Both the position numbers and the translations under genes were made by a program. The notes below the pieces were generated by a model. That model ran no database searches. It had not been told where the DNA came from and saw only the letters and a program-made list of their open reading frames with translations. This document shows positions 5,833-17,323 of a DNA stretch of 64,000 bases, one piece after another (position 1 is the first letter of the stretch; every line of letters begins with the position of its first letter). This stretch comes from Synechococcus sp. CS-1328 (GTDB lineage Bacteria; Cyanobacteriota; Cyanobacteriia; PCC-6307; Cyanobiaceae): contig NZ_JAHLYT010000019.1 of NCBI RefSeq assembly GCF_025128095.1, positions 28,811 through 92,810 of the forward strand, given 5' to 3'.

Positions 5833-8717
5833 CCGACGCAGCGGGCCGCACCCCTGGCCATGGCCAGGGCAGAAGCACCGACCCCACCTACGACATCCTG
5901 CGCAGCGAGAGGCAGCCGCTCGGGGCCCTGTTCAGGCCCGGCTGCGTGGCGGTGATCGGTGCCAGCGAGCGGCCCGGCAGCGTGGGGCGCACCCTGCTCT
6001 GGAACCTGATCCGCTCGCCCTTCGGCGGCACGGTCTATCCGGTCAATCCGCGGCGCCACAGCGTGCTGGGAGTGCGCTGCAGCGCCAGCGTGGCGGAGAT
6101 CCCCGAGCCGGTGGATCTGGCCCTGATCGCCACGCCGGCCGCCACCGTGCCCCAGCGGCTGGCCGAGTGCGCCGCCGCTGGGGTGAAGGCGGTGATTGTG
6201 ATCTCCGCGGGCTTCCGGGAGGTGGGGCCCGCAGGACTGGCGCTGGAGAACCAGCTGCGCGAGACGCTGCGCGGCTCCGGGTTGCGGCTGCTCGGCCCCA
6301 ACTGTCTGGGCCTGATGAACCCCCGCCTCGGGCTCAATGCCACCTTCGCCTCCGGCATGGCGGCGCCGGGCCATGTGGGCTTCCTGAGCCAGTCCGGGGC
6401 AATCTGCACCGCGGTGCTCGACTGGAGCCATCAGCAGGGGGTGGGCTTCAGCGCCTTCGTGTCGATGGGCTCGATGCTGGATGTGGGCTGGGGCGATCTG
6501 ATCACCTATCTGGGCGACGATCCCGCCACCCGCAGCATCGTCATCTATATGGAGGCGATCGGCGATGCCCGCGCCTTCCTCTCGGCAGCGCGCGAGGTGG
6601 CGCTGACCAAACCGATCGTGCTGATCAAGGGGGGGCGCAGCGCTGAAGCGGCCCGCGCGGCGGCCTCCCACACCGGTGCCCTGGCGGGCAGCGACGTGGT
6701 GCTGCAGGCGGCGCTACGGCGCTGCGGCGTGCTGCGGGTGGATCGCCTCTCGGACCTGTTCGACCTGGCCGATGTACTGGCCAAGCAGCCCCGGCGCCCC
6801 AGCGGCCCGCGCCTGGCGATCGTCACCAATGCCGGCGGCCCGGGGGTGCTCGCCACCGATGCCCTGGTGCTCAGCGGCGGCCAGCTGGCCCAGCTCTCGA
6901 GCGAGAGCCTCACCGCCCTCGATGCCGTGTTGCCGGCCCAGTGGAGCCATGCCAACCCGATCGACATCCTCGGCGATGCCGATCCGGAGCGCTACGCCCG
7001 CGCCATCGAGATCGCCCTGGCCGATCCCGGCAGCGATGGCCTGCTGGTGATCCTCACGCCCCAGGCGATGACCGATCCCACCACCACGGCCCAGCGCCTG
7101 CGGCAGCTGGCCGAGGCCAGCGGCAAGCCCCTGCTGGCCAGCTGGATGGGGGGCGACGAAGTGGCCAGTGGGGTGGCGATCCTCAATGCCGCCGGGATCG
7201 CCACCAACTCCTATCCCGACGCCGCTGCCCGCCTGTTCATCGCCCTCTGGACCTTCAGCTACAACCTGCGCGGTCTGTACGAGACCCCGGCCCTGCTGCC
7301 TGAGGCCGATGAGGGTGCCGGCGCGAGTGCGCCGGACGACCATGCCGCCGGTCGCCGGGTGCTGGAGCGGGCCCTGGATGAGGGCCGTGAACTGCTGAGC
7401 GAGTCGGAGGCCAAGCAGGTGCTGGCGAGCTACGGCATTCCGGTGCTGGACACCCGCCTGGCCCGCAGTGCCAGCGAGGCCCGCGCCGCCGCCGAGGCCA
7501 TCGGCTACCCCGTGGTGCTGAAACTGAACAGCCGCACCATCACCCACAAGAGCGATGTGGGCGGCGTGTGGCTTGATCTGGCCAGCGCCGAGGCGGTGGA
7601 GGCGGCCTTCACCGCCATGGCCAGCCGGATCCCGGAGCAGTGCGGGCCGGAGGCTTTCGATGGGGTGTCGGTGCAGCCGATGCTGCAGCGGCAGGGGTCC
7701 CTGGAGCTGATCGTGGGCAGCAGCCTCGATCCCCAGTTCGGGCCGGTGATCCTGTTCGGCAGCGGCGGCACCCTGGTGGAGGTGTACCGCGACAGCGCCG
7801 TGGGACTGCCGCCCCTGAACACCACCCTGGCGCGGCGGTTGATGGAGCAGACCCGCGTTTACCGCGCCCTGCAGGGGGTGCGCGGCGGCCCGCCGGCCGA
7901 TCTGGAGGAGCTGGAGCGGCTGTTGGTGCGGCTCAGCCAGCTGGTGCTGGAGCAGCCCGCCATCCGCGAGATCGACATCAATCCGCTGCTGGTGCGGCCC
8001 GGCGACCCGGTGCGGCCCCTGGTGGCGGTCGATGCGCGCATCCTGATCCAGCCGGTGGCGGGCGCCACCTGTCCGTTGCCCCGACCGGCCATTCGCCCGT
8101 ACCCCAGCCAGTACGTGCACCACTGGCGACTGCAGGACGGCAGCCGGGTGACCATCCGCCCGATCCGGCCCGAGGACGAACCCTTGCTGGTGGCCTTCCA
8201 CCGCACCCTCTCGGAGGAGAGCGTCTACTACCGCTACTTCCACATGATGTCGCTGAGCCACCGCATCACCCACGAGCGGCTGGTGCGCATCTGCTTCACC
8301 GACTACGAGCGGGAGCTGGCCCTGGTGGTCGACCGGCGCGACCCCGACTCCGGTGAGCACCGGATTCTGGCGGTGGGGCGGCTCAGCCGGATGCATGGCT
8401 CCAATGATGCCGAGTTCTCGATGCTGATCAGCGACCCGTATCAGCGGCAGGGTCTGGGAACCGAGCTGCTAGCTCAGCTGCTGCGCAGCGGCCGCGATGA
8501 GGGCGTCGACCGGGTGACGGCCGAGATCCTGCACGAGAACGGCGCCATGCAACGGGTGTGCCGCAAGCTCGGGTTCAGCCTGCGCTCCACCCCCGAGGTG
8601 ATGGAGGCCTGGATTGATCTGGCCAGTGCAGCACTTCCCGGTGATGCGGTGCAAGCTGATCAGGTTGGCGCTGGTCAGGTCGGCTCTGATCCGCTCGCCA
8701 GCAGGGTCTCGACGTGA
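5829..8717 (+). CDS. ADP-forming acyl-CoA synthetase / GNAT acetyltransferase fusion
   Basis: 962 residues. Order: CoA-binding and succinyl-CoA-ligase-like domains ([20 protein letters not shown] near 40), the phosphohistidine segment [11 protein letters not shown] with His281, an ATP-grasp domain (about 490-740: [29 protein letters not shown]), and a C-terminal GNAT domain ([10 protein letters not shown] near 773; acetyl-CoA loop [10 protein letters not shown] near 870). Known relatives: ACD enzymes that make ATP plus acetate from acetyl-CoA, and the Pat/PatZ lysine acetyltransferases. In Salmonella Pat the catalytic His is lost; here it is kept, so both synthetase and acetyltransferase activity are possible. 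Start ATG 5829 is chosen for its ATGA overlap with the 2Fe-2S gene. The last codons are built of 15-base repeats and overlap the convergent deacetylase gene by 43 bases. Confidence 0.92.
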   Translation: MTDAAGRTPGHGQGRSTDPTYDILRSERQPLGALFRPGCVAVIGASERPGSVGRTLLWNLIRSPFGGTVYPVNPRRHSVLGVRCSASVAEIPEPVDLALIATPAATVPQRLAECAAAGVKAVIVISAGFREVGPAGLALENQLRETLRGSGLRLLGPNCLGLMNPRLGLNATFASGMAAPGHVGFLSQSGAICTAVLDWSHQQGVGFSAFVSMGSMLDVGWGDLITYLGDDPATRSIVIYMEAIGDARAFLSAAREVALTKPIVLIKGGRSAEAARAAASHTGALAGSDVVLQAALRRCGVLRVDRLSDLFDLADVLAKQPRRPSGPRLAIVTNAGGPGVLATDALVLSGGQLAQLSSESLTALDAVLPAQWSHANPIDILGDADPERYARAIEIALADPGSDGLLVILTPQAMTDPTTTAQRLRQLAEASGKPLLASWMGGDEVASGVAILNAAGIATNSYPDAAARLFIALWTFSYNLRGLYETPALLPEADEGAGASAPDDHAAGRRVLERALDEGRELLSESEAKQVLASYGIPVLDTRLARSASEARAAAEAIGYPVVLKLNSRTITHKSDVGGVWLDLASAEAVEAAFTAMASRIPEQCGPEAFDGVSVQPMLQRQGSLELIVGSSLDPQFGPVILFGSGGTLVEVYRDSAVGLPPLNTTLARRLMEQTRVYRALQGVRGGPPADLEELERLLVRLSQLVLEQPAIREIDINPLLVRPGDPVRPLVAVDARILIQPVAGATCPLPRPAIRPYPSQYVHHWRLQDGSRVTIRPIRPEDEPLLVAFHRTLSEESVYYRYFHMMSLSHRITHERLVRICFTDYERELALVVDRRDPDSGEHRILAVGRLSRMHGSNDAEFSMLISDPYQRQGLGTELLAQLLRSGRDEGVDRVTAEILHENGAMQRVCRKLGFSLRSTPEVMEAWIDLASAALPGDAVQADQVGAGQVGSDPLASRVST
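8649..8693. repeat. three 15-bp tandem units at the PAT/HDAC convergent junction
   Basis: Units at 8649-8663 (GTGCAAGCTGATCAG), 8664-8678 (GTTGGCGCTGGTCAG) and 8679-8693 (diverged). On the plus strand they encode [15 protein letters not shown] near the C-terminus of the acetyltransferase; on the minus strand they contain the end of the deacetylase gene (stop 8675-8677). Confidence 0.7.
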
Positions 8718-9634
8718 GCGGCGCCACCCCCCGCCAGTCCCTGCAGCGAGTAGCCCCCCTCCAGCACGGACACCAGCCGGCCACCGGCGTGTTCGCTGGC
8801 GATGTCCAGGCAGAGCTGGGTGAGGGCGCCGTAGTCGCTGTCCTCGAGCCGGAAACTGCCCAGAGGATCGTCGCGGTGGCTGTCGAAGCCGGCCGACACC
8901 AGCACCAACTGGGGCTGGAAGCGCTCGGCGGCGGGCCGCAGCGCGGCGCTCAGGGCTGCGAGCACCGCCGGGCCGTCACTGCCGCCGGGCAGGGGGCAGT
9001 TGAGGGTGAAGCCCAGGCCCTGACCCTCCCCCCGTTCCGTGGCGGCGCCACTGCCGGGGTAGTTGCCCCACTCATGCACGCTGGCGAAGAGCACGCTGGG
9101 ATCGCGCCAGAAGATCGCCTGGGTGCCGTTGCCGTGGTGCAGGTCCCAGTCGATGATCAGCACCCGCTCCAGGCCGTGCACCACCTGGGCATGGCGGGCG
9201 CCGAGGGCCACGTTGTTGAAGATGCAGAACCCCATGCCCCGGTCGGCCTCGGCGTGGTGACCGGGCGGGCGCACCAAGGCGAAGGCGTGGTTCACCTGGC
9301 CGCTGAGCACCGCCTCCACCGCTGCCAGGGTGCCGCCGGCCGCCAGCCGGGCCACATCTTCCGACACGTCACAGATGGCGGTGTCGCCGGTGGAGAGTTC
9401 CCTGGCGTCGTAGGCCACATCGCGGCGCACCGTCTCCAGATAGCGGGCCGTGTGGCAACGCTGAAGCTCCAGGTCGGTGGCGGGCCGGGCGTGGATCAGC
9501 TGGCAGCGCTGCCGCAGGCCGCGGCGCTGCAGTTCGGTTTCGATCGCCTCCAGCCGCCGCGGGCTCTCGGGGTGGCTGCTGCCCGTCTCGTGCAGCCGGA
9601 AGGCCGGATCGATCACCAGTCCCGTGGCGCCCAT
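8675..9634 (-). CDS. histone deacetylase family protein (AcuC/class II type)
   Basis: 319 residues from ATG at 9634 (a GTG/ATG-extended form to 9682 is less likely). Zinc-dependent deacetylase fold: [11 protein letters not shown] near the N-terminus, [10 protein letters not shown] with the catalytic His pair near 123-125, the metal-binding [11 protein letters not shown] near 160, [11 protein letters not shown] with the second metal Asp, and EGGYSLQG with the active-site Tyr near 296. All catalytic residues are present, so activity is likely; natural substrate could be acetyl-lysine protein, acetylpolyamine or acetoin-type compounds. Its 3' end overlaps the lysine-acetyltransferase fusion, and its 5' end is divergent from hoxE by 97 bases, placing it inside the hydrogenase neighbourhood. 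Confidence 0.92.
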   Translation of the reverse strand: MGATGLVIDPAFRLHETGSSHPESPRRLEAIETELQRRGLRQRCQLIHARPATDLELQRCHTARYLETVRRDVAYDARELSTGDTAICDVSEDVARLAAGGTLAAVEAVLSGQVNHAFALVRPPGHHAEADRGMGFCIFNNVALGARHAQVVHGLERVLIIDWDLHHGNGTQAIFWRDPSVLFASVHEWGNYPGSGAATERGEGQGLGFTLNCPLPGGSDGPAVLAALSAALRPAAERFQPQLVLVSAGFDSHRDDPLGSFRLEDSDYGALTQLCLDIASEHAGGRLVSVLEGGYSLQGLAGGGAAHVETLLASGSEPT

Positions 9635-9731
9635 CGCTGACGGCCTCCAGGCCACACTCTCACCAGATTCGCTGACAGCCACGCCGGTGCTGGCTAGGCA
9701 GGTGTGAAGACCGCGCCTGTCGCGTCAGCCC

Positions 9732-10336
9732 ATGATCGCGCCGCTCTCCGCGCCACCATCAGCGCCCTCCCGGGCGGATCTGCCCCCCGAGGCTGATCTG
9801 CCTGCCGAGGCGGTGGAGCGCACCTCGCGGCTGATTCGTCAGCACGGCAGCCGCTCCGATGCCCTGATCGAGGTGCTGCACCAGGTGCAGGAGCTCTACG
9901 GCTATCTGCCGCCCGGGGCCCTGGCCCAGGTGGCGCGGGAGCTGAAGCTGCCCCTGGCACAGGTGTTTGGGGTGGCGAGTTTTTACCACCTGTTCCGACT
10001 CGGGGCCCCCACCGCGCACCGCTGCGCCGTGTGCCTGGGCACCGCCTGCTTCGTCAAGGGAGGTGGCGAGCTGGCGGCACGGCTGGAGCGGCGGCTGGGG
10101 CTGCGGCTCGATGACGCTGCCGGCAACGGCACCTGGGCCCTGGAACATGTCAGCTGCCTGGGGGCCTGTGGCCAGGCGCCGGTGCTGGTGGTGGACGGCC
10201 ACCTGGAGCCCCGCCTGCCGGTGGACGATCCGGCGGCCCTGGATGCACTCCTGGGCGCCCTGGGGCTTTCTGCAAACGACGCTTCCGACGCCGGCACCGA
10301 CGCCAGGGCAGATGGCAGTGGAACCGGAGCACGCTG

Positions 10337-10337
<1 letters not shown>
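9732..10337 (+). CDS. hoxE: bidirectional NiFe hydrogenase subunit HoxE
   Basis: 201 residues. NuoE-like thioredoxin-fold 2Fe-2S subunit of the diaphorase half of the HoxEFUYH complex. The helical start (IRQHGSRSDALIEVLHQVQE), FGVASFYHLFRLG, and the ligand cysteines in CLGTACFVKGG and SCLGACGQAP are all present. A C-terminal tail after about 180, rich in Asp/Gly/Ala, is longer than in most HoxE proteins and is probably disordered. ATG 9732 is the first start. The stop overlaps the hoxF ATG by one base, so the two are coupled. First gene of the hox operon; the 97-base gap to the divergent deacetylase should hold the operon promoter, but I could not define it. Confidence 0.95.
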
Positions 10338-12701
<2,364 letters not shown>

Positions 12702-12705
<4 letters not shown>

Positions 12706-13271
12706 CCGCCCCCAAGTTGCGATTCGCCACCGTGTGGCTGGCCGGCTGCAGCGGCTGTCACATGTCGTTCCTCGATCTTGACGAGTGGCTGTTCGAGCTC
12801 GCCAAGCACGTGGATATCGTGTTCTCGCCGGTGGCCAGCGACATCAAGACCTATCCCGAGCAGGTGGATGTCTGTCTGGTGGAGGGTGCCGTGGCAAATG
12901 CCGACAATCTGGACCTGGCCCTGCAGCTGCGCCAGCGCACCCGGCTGGTGATCTCCTTCGGCGACTGCGCGGTGACCGGCAACGTGCCGGCGCTGCGCAA
13001 CCTCTGGGCCGAGGTGGATGGTGGTAGCCGCCAGAGCGTGCTGGATCGCGGTTACCTGGAGCTGGCCGACCGGGGAGCCCAGCATCCCCACGCGCCCGGC
13101 ATCGTGCCGGAGCTGCTGGAGCGGGTGCTACCGCTGCACGAGGTGATCCCGGTGGATCTTTTCCTGCCCGGCTGCCCGCCGTCTGCCGAGCGGATCCGCG
13201 CCTGTCTCGAGCCGCTGCTGCGGGGGGAACGCCCAGAGCTGACGGGGCCCGACCTGCTGCGGTTCGGCTGA
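12702..13271 (+). CDS. hoxY: NiFe hydrogenase small subunit HoxY
   Basis: 189 residues; carries the proximal 4Fe-4S cluster next to the NiFe site of HoxH. The cysteines expected in short (Tat-signal-less) small subunits are seen in [11 protein letters not shown] (about 14-24), FGDCAVTGN (about 87-95) and [10 protein letters not shown] (about 157-166). ATG 12702 overlaps the hoxU stop. No signal peptide, consistent with a cytoplasmic or thylakoid-surface complex. Nine bases separate it from hoxH. Confidence 0.96.
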
Positions 13272-13280
13272 GGAGATCGC

Positions 13281-14741
13281 ATGACCCGCACGATCACGAT
13301 TGACCCCGTCACCCGCATCGAGGGTCACGCCAAGATCACCCTTCACCTCGACGACGACGGACGCATCGCCGATGCCCGTTTCCACGTGGTGGAATACCGC
13401 GGCTTCGAGACCTTCTGCGAGGGCCGGCCCTTCACCGAGATGGCCGGCATCACGGCGCGGATCTGCGGCATCTGCCCGGTGAGCCACCTGCTGGCTGCTG
13501 CCAAGACCGGCGACAAGCTGCTGGCGGTTCAGCCTCCTCCGGCGGCGCGCAAGCTGCGGCGGATGCTCAACCTCGCCCAGATCTGTCAGAGCCACGCGCT
13601 CTCCTTTTTCCACCTCAGCAGTCCTGATTTCCTGCTCGGCTGGGAGAGCGATCCGGCCCAACGCAACGTGTTCGGCCTGATGGCGGCCGATCCCGAGCTG
13701 GCCCGTGCCGGCATCCGCCTGCGCCAGTTCGGCCAGCAGGTGCTGGAGCTGCTGGGCGGCCGCAAGATCCACTCTGCCTGGGCTGTGCCCGGCGGTGTGC
13801 GCACGCCCCTGAGCGCCGAGGCGCGGCAGTGGATCCTGGAGCGACTGCCGGAGGCCAGGGCCACCGTGGCCCTGGCCCTGGAGCTCTATAAAAAGCTGCT
13901 GGATGGGCCGTTGCAGCACGAGCAGCGCTGCTTCGGCGACTTCCCCTCCCTGTTCATGGGCCTGGTGGGGCCGGGCGGCCGTTGGGAGTGCATCGACGGC
14001 CTGATCCGCTTCATCGACAGCGACGGCCTGATCGTGGCCGACGATCTCTCGGAAGACGACTACGCCTCGTTTCTGGGCGAGGCGGTGGAGAGCTGGAGCT
14101 ACCTGAAATTTCCTTATTACAAGCCGCGGGGCTATCCCGATGGCCTCTATCGGGTGGGCCCCCTGGCACGGCTGAACGTGTGTGAAGCGATCGGCACCCC
14201 CTGGGCCGATGCCGAGCTGGCCGAGTTCCGCCAGCGCAGTGGCACGGCGGCAAGCGGCGGTCGCGTCGTCACCTCCTCCTTTGCCTACCACCACGCCCGG
14301 CTGGTGGAGATCGTCGCCTGCCTGGAGGGGATCGAGCAGCTGGTGGCCGACGACAGCCTCATGGAGGGCCGCATCCGCGCCCGTGCCTCCCTCAACGCCC
14401 ACGAGGCGGTGGGGGTGAGCGAGGCACCGCGCGGCACCCTGTTTCACCACTACAAGGTGGACGATGACGGCCTGATCACCCGGGTGAACCTGATCATCGC
14501 CACCGGCCAGAACAACCTGGCCATGAACCGCACTGTGGTCCAGATCGCCCGGGAGTTCATCTCCGAGCCGGTGGCCGCCGAGGCCGAGATCCCCGAGCCC
14601 CTGCTCAACCGGGTCGAAGCCGGCATTCGTTGTTTTGATCCCTGTCTCTCCTGCTCCACCCACGCGGCAGGACAGATGCCCCTGCGGATCGAGCTGCGCT
14701 CCGCCGATGGAGCGCTGCTGGCGGCGCGGCAACGGCAGTGA
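13281..14741 (+). CDS. hoxH: NiFe hydrogenase large subunit HoxH
   Basis: 486 residues; holds the NiFe(CN)2CO active site and interconverts H2 and protons. Metal-binding motifs: [10 protein letters not shown] (Cys62 and Cys65 region) near the N-terminus and DPCLSCSTH (about 453-461) near the C-terminus. After that His the precursor continues for about 25 residues ([13 protein letters not shown] and onward), the peptide that the HoxW protease removes after nickel insertion. An AGGAG stretch lies just upstream of the ATG. Downstream hoxW begins 23 bases after the stop. Confidence 0.97.
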   Translation: MTRTITIDPVTRIEGHAKITLHLDDDGRIADARFHVVEYRGFETFCEGRPFTEMAGITARICGICPVSHLLAAAKTGDKLLAVQPPPAARKLRRMLNLAQICQSHALSFFHLSSPDFLLGWESDPAQRNVFGLMAADPELARAGIRLRQFGQQVLELLGGRKIHSAWAVPGGVRTPLSAEARQWILERLPEARATVALALELYKKLLDGPLQHEQRCFGDFPSLFMGLVGPGGRWECIDGLIRFIDSDGLIVADDLSEDDYASFLGEAVESWSYLKFPYYKPRGYPDGLYRVGPLARLNVCEAIGTPWADAELAEFRQRSGTAASGGRVVTSSFAYHHARLVEIVACLEGIEQLVADDSLMEGRIRARASLNAHEAVGVSEAPRGTLFHHYKVDDDGLITRVNLIIATGQNNLAMNRTVVQIAREFISEPVAAEAEIPEPLLNRVEAGIRCFDPCLSCSTHAAGQMPLRIELRSADGALLAARQRQ

Positions 14742-14763
14742 TGGCGGCTCGCCGGCGGCGCTG

Positions 14764-15360
14764 ATGGCAGCGGAGTCCACGGTTCTGGTGATCGGCATCG
14801 GCAACCTCCTCCGCCAGGACGATGGGGTGGGCCGGTGGCTTGTGGAGGACCTGGCGCAGGAGAAGCGGGCACAGGAGAAGCGGGCGCAGGAGTCACCTGC
14901 GCGGGAGTCACTGGCGCAGCAGGACTGGAGCCGACGTATGCCCGAGCTGCAGCTGCGTCCTTGCCACCAGTTGCTGCCGGAACTGGCAGAGGATCTGGCC
15001 CGCAGCGAGCGGGTGCTGTTCGTGGATGCCTGGCTCGCTGGCGCCGGCGATCCAGGATCTGATCAGCCTCGGCTGGAGCGGTTGGACTCCGCTTCGCGCC
15101 AAGGGGAGCCCGGCCCTGAGGGCGACGCGGATGACAGCGTGGAGGGCGGTCTGGGTGCGCATCGCTGCGGCCCCGAGCAGCTGCTTCAGCTCTGTGCCTG
15201 GGCCTACGGCCACAGACCGGCGGCCTGGGTGCTGCTGGTGCCGGGCGAGCACTTCGGCCATGGCACCCACTGGTCGCCGCGTCTGCAACGCCAGTTGCCC
15301 GAGGCCCGTGCCTTGCTGCGGCGCTGGTTGGCCGGGCCGGAGGACGCATGCACGAACTGA
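14764..15360 (+). CDS. hoxW: hydrogenase maturation protease HoxW, with repeat insertion
   Basis: 198 residues from ATG at 14764. HoxW cuts the HoxH C-terminal peptide once nickel is in place. Family features: VIGIGNLLRQDDGVGRWLVE with the nickel-sensing acidic residue, VDAWLAG with the second conserved Asp, and a His in HGTHWSP. The family is normally about 150-165 residues; extra length comes from AQEKR-type pentad repeats (about 31-55) and an acidic Gly/Ser-rich insert near 115-140. Both inserts follow predicted secondary-structure elements and keep frame, so I expect a working enzyme. It overlaps hypA by 13 bases. Confidence 0.9.
   Translation: MAAESTVLVIGIGNLLRQDDGVGRWLVEDLAQEKRAQEKRAQESPARESLAQQDWSRRMPELQLRPCHQLLPELAEDLARSERVLFVDAWLAGAGDPGSDQPRLERLDSASRQGEPGPEGDADDSVEGGLGAHRCGPEQLLQLCAWAYGHRPAAWVLLVPGEHFGHGTHWSPRLQRQLPEARALLRRWLAGPEDACTN
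14854..14928. repeat. five 15-bp tandem units within hoxW
   Basis: Units begin at 14854, 14869, 14884, 14899 and 14914. The first, GCGCAGGAGAAGCGG, is copied with one change in the second; later units drift. They encode AQEKR, AQEKR, AQESP, ARESL, AQQDW, a charged helical insertion after the first conserved motif of the protease. Confidence 0.8.
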
Positions 15361-15710
15361 GCCTGCTGGAGCAGCTGCGGGATCTGGCGGTGGAGCAGGC
15401 CCTGGCCCACGGCGGCGGTCGCATCGTGGCAATCACGCTGCGGATCGGCAGCCTTGCCGGCGTGGAGGCCGAGGCCCTCCACTTCGCCCATGCCGTGGTG
15501 ATGGCGGGCAGCCTGGCGGAGGGCTCCACGCTGCAGATCGAGGCCGTGGCCGCCAGCTGGTTCTGTCAGATCTGCGATCAGGAGTTCAGCGGCAACGGTG
15601 GCGACCCCACCTGCCCCAGTTGCGGCGCCATCAGCCGGCAGCTGCGGCATGGACGGGAGCTGGAGCTGATCTCACTGGAACTGGCGACGGAACCCCTTCG
15701 TGATCCCTGA
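15348..15710 (+). CDS. hypA: hydrogenase nickel-insertion accessory protein HypA
   Basis: 120 residues. With HypB it delivers nickel to HoxH. The N-terminal MHE needed for nickel binding is present (MHELSLLEQLRDLAVEQA), and a structural zinc site is formed by CQIC and CPSC (about 68-71 and 85-88). The last gene of the hox operon; hypB, C, D, E and F are not downstream and must lie elsewhere on the chromosome. It converges with a TerB-like gene 19 bases away. Confidence 0.96.
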   Translation: MHELSLLEQLRDLAVEQALAHGGGRIVAITLRIGSLAGVEAEALHFAHAVVMAGSLAEGSTLQIEAVAASWFCQICDQEFSGNGGDPTCPSCGAISRQLRHGRELELISLELATEPLRDP

Positions 15711-15729
15711 CGCCACTCAGGGCCAGACC

Positions 15730-16284
15730 TCAGAGCCACTGCATGCCGGGAGTTTCCAGCAGCTCCTGAGACGGCCAGGCTCCCAGCCAATGGAAGCGGC
15801 TCGCCAGGATGCCGCGCAGGCCGGAGTGCTGGCGCAGCTCCTGCTCCGCCGCCCATTCGCATTCCTGCACGTCAGTTTCGGCCAGGCCCAGCGCCTCCAC
15901 CAACCGCCGGTACGCCACCTTCTCCATCGGATTGATGCTGGAGGCATCGCCAGGGCTGGTGCTGACCCGGATCATCATGAACGCCAGTTTGAGGGCCAGC
16001 TGGCGATCCTCTGCGGTCTGCAGGCGTTGCACCAGCTCCTCCATCCCCTCCATCTGCATGGCCTCATCGGCCAAGGCAGCCGCGGCATCGGCGGCGTGGA
16101 GCGGATCCACCTCAGGCAGGAAGTAGGTCGCCACCAGCCGCTGCAGCAGTTGCTTCTCCTCGGCAGCGAAATCCCCATCCGACCAGGCCACGCAACAGAG
16201 GATCCGCAGCAGATCGCGGTCGGCTTCGGGCAGGAGTTGTGAGGGGGTCTGCATGGCCGGCGCGGCAGGAATGGATGGCGTCAT
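15730..16284 (-). CDS. TerB-family protein
   Basis: 184 residues, mostly helical and acidic. The pattern LLRILCCVAWSDGDFAAEEK (about 25-44) is the typical first repeat of the TerB (tellurite resistance B-like) fold, with DGD/E metal-contact residues; a later helix MEKVAYRRLVEALGL matches the closing part. Families like this are common single-gene cytoplasmic proteins in cyanobacteria with no proven role; tellurite resistance should not be assumed because terC/D/E are absent. ATG 16284 or ATG 16254 (MQTPSQLLPE) may be the start. Confidence 0.75.
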   Translation of the reverse strand: MTPSIPAAPAMQTPSQLLPEADRDLLRILCCVAWSDGDFAAEEKQLLQRLVATYFLPEVDPLHAADAAAALADEAMQMEGMEELVQRLQTAEDRQLALKLAFMMIRVSTSPGDASSINPMEKVAYRRLVEALGLAETDVQECEWAAEQELRQHSGLRGILASRFHWLGAWPSQELLETPGMQWL

Positions 16285-16363
16285 TGTGAACGCTCCGAAT
16301 TCGAGGGCTATCGCGTCATCGAACCAGCCGGCAGCGCTGGCCGGGTTGCGCAGCCTCTGCAGA

Positions 16364-16684
16364 ATGTCTGGCGTATCGGGCCAGGATCAGACTGCTCCAA
16401 TCCGATGTCCGTTCCTCGTGTTTGCGATCGTCTCCATTCTGTTCGGAGGTTTTCTGGGCGGTCTGCTCGGCTTTGGCCTCGGTCGTGGCGTGCCTGCCCT
16501 GGTGCAGGGCGGTGGCCGGCTGGCCCGCCGCCAGAACCAACTCGGCATGGGCCTGTTGCTGATGGTGCCGTGGCTGGTGGGGGCGCTGTTGCTGCTCAAG
16601 GCGCTCACCGCCCCGGGCTTGCTGGTGCTGGCAGGGGGCTACTGGCTCGGCATGGTCGTGGGACGGCGGCAGCTGGGGCTCTGA
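16364..16684 (+). CDS. small two-helix membrane protein, unknown
   Basis: 106 residues from ATG 16364; a GTG at 16418 would remove the first 18 and leave a start right at the first helix. Two hydrophobic segments are clear: VFAIVSILFGGFLGGLLGFG, rich in glycine zippers, and LLLMVPWLVGALLLLKALTA followed by LLVLAGGYWLGMVVG. Basic loop GGGRLARRQNQ lies between. No family recognised. It stands divergently beside the TerB gene and converges with the DOMON-like gene. Confidence 0.6.
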   Translation: MSGVSGQDQTAPIRCPFLVFAIVSILFGGFLGGLLGFGLGRGVPALVQGGGRLARRQNQLGMGLLLMVPWLVGALLLLKALTAPGLLVLAGGYWLGMVVGRRQLGL

Positions 16685-16743
16685 ACCGGCGACAGATCCG
16701 GTAGGAGATCCGGTGATCCGTGCCGGCCATCCGATCCGGCCAA

Positions 16744-17322
16744 TCAGATTCGCAGCAGAAAACCATCGCGGCGGTGGAAATCGGCTTCGGGGCCAGGGTG
16801 GGCCAGGGCCCAGGTGCTGAGGGCTCCGCCGCGGTGCTCGATCACGGCGCTGATGCCGACCTGCAAGGCAGCGGCCGCCGCCAGGGGTGGTGGCAGGGGA
16901 CAGGGGAGCGCGAGTTCCAGCTGCTGGGGGCGTTGCTGGCAGAGAAAGGGCAGCGCCGTGACGCTGGCTTCGGGGGTGAGGCCGAGGCGATAGCCCTCCA
17001 GGCGATAGACGTTCCAATCGCCGGATGGGGAGAGGTTGATCTCCCAGTAGGGATCGTCCCCTTCCACCGCCAGGAAGGCCTCCAGGCAGGTGTGCATCCA
17101 GAGGTCATCGCAGCGCTGGGGCTGTTGTGCCGGTGGAGGCAGCAGCAGCTCGGCCAGAGGGGCCTGCAGGCAGTAGTGGATCCGCAGCTCGGGGCCCAGA
17201 CGCTGGATCCAGCCCGTCAGGGAGAGCCCAGCCACGAATAGGTCGGGCGTGGCAGTGTCGCTCTGGAACGGCACCAGGGTGAAGCGCTGGGCCTCGGGCG
17301 GCGGCTGGTGTCCCGTCCCCAT
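16744..17322 (-). CDS. DOMON-like domain protein
   Basis: 192 residues from ATG 17322, one base beyond the stop of the upstream kinase-like gene (17324), so they form an operon. Predominantly beta. The core DDLWMHTCLEAFL, YWEINLSPSGDWNVYRLEGY and the closing EADFHRRDGFLLRI match the bacterial DOMON-like family, in which the beta-sandwich usually binds heme or sugar. No signal peptide is seen, so a cytoplasmic sugar-binding role is the simplest reading given its kinase partner (inference). Upstream frame to 17496 overlaps the kinase and is not used. Confidence 0.75.
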   Translation of the reverse strand: MGTGHQPPPEAQRFTLVPFQSDTATPDLFVAGLSLTGWIQRLGPELRIHYCLQAPLAELLLPPPAQQPQRCDDLWMHTCLEAFLAVEGDDPYWEINLSPSGDWNVYRLEGYRLGLTPEASVTALPFLCQQRPQQLELALPCPLPPPLAAAAALQVGISAVIEHRGGALSTWALAHPGPEADFHRRDGFLLRI

Positions 17323-17323
17323 C

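Noticed and set aside
13128..14804. 558-residue minus-strand frame opposite hoxY/hoxH
   Set aside because: Shadow of the hydrogenase genes with no recognisable domain.
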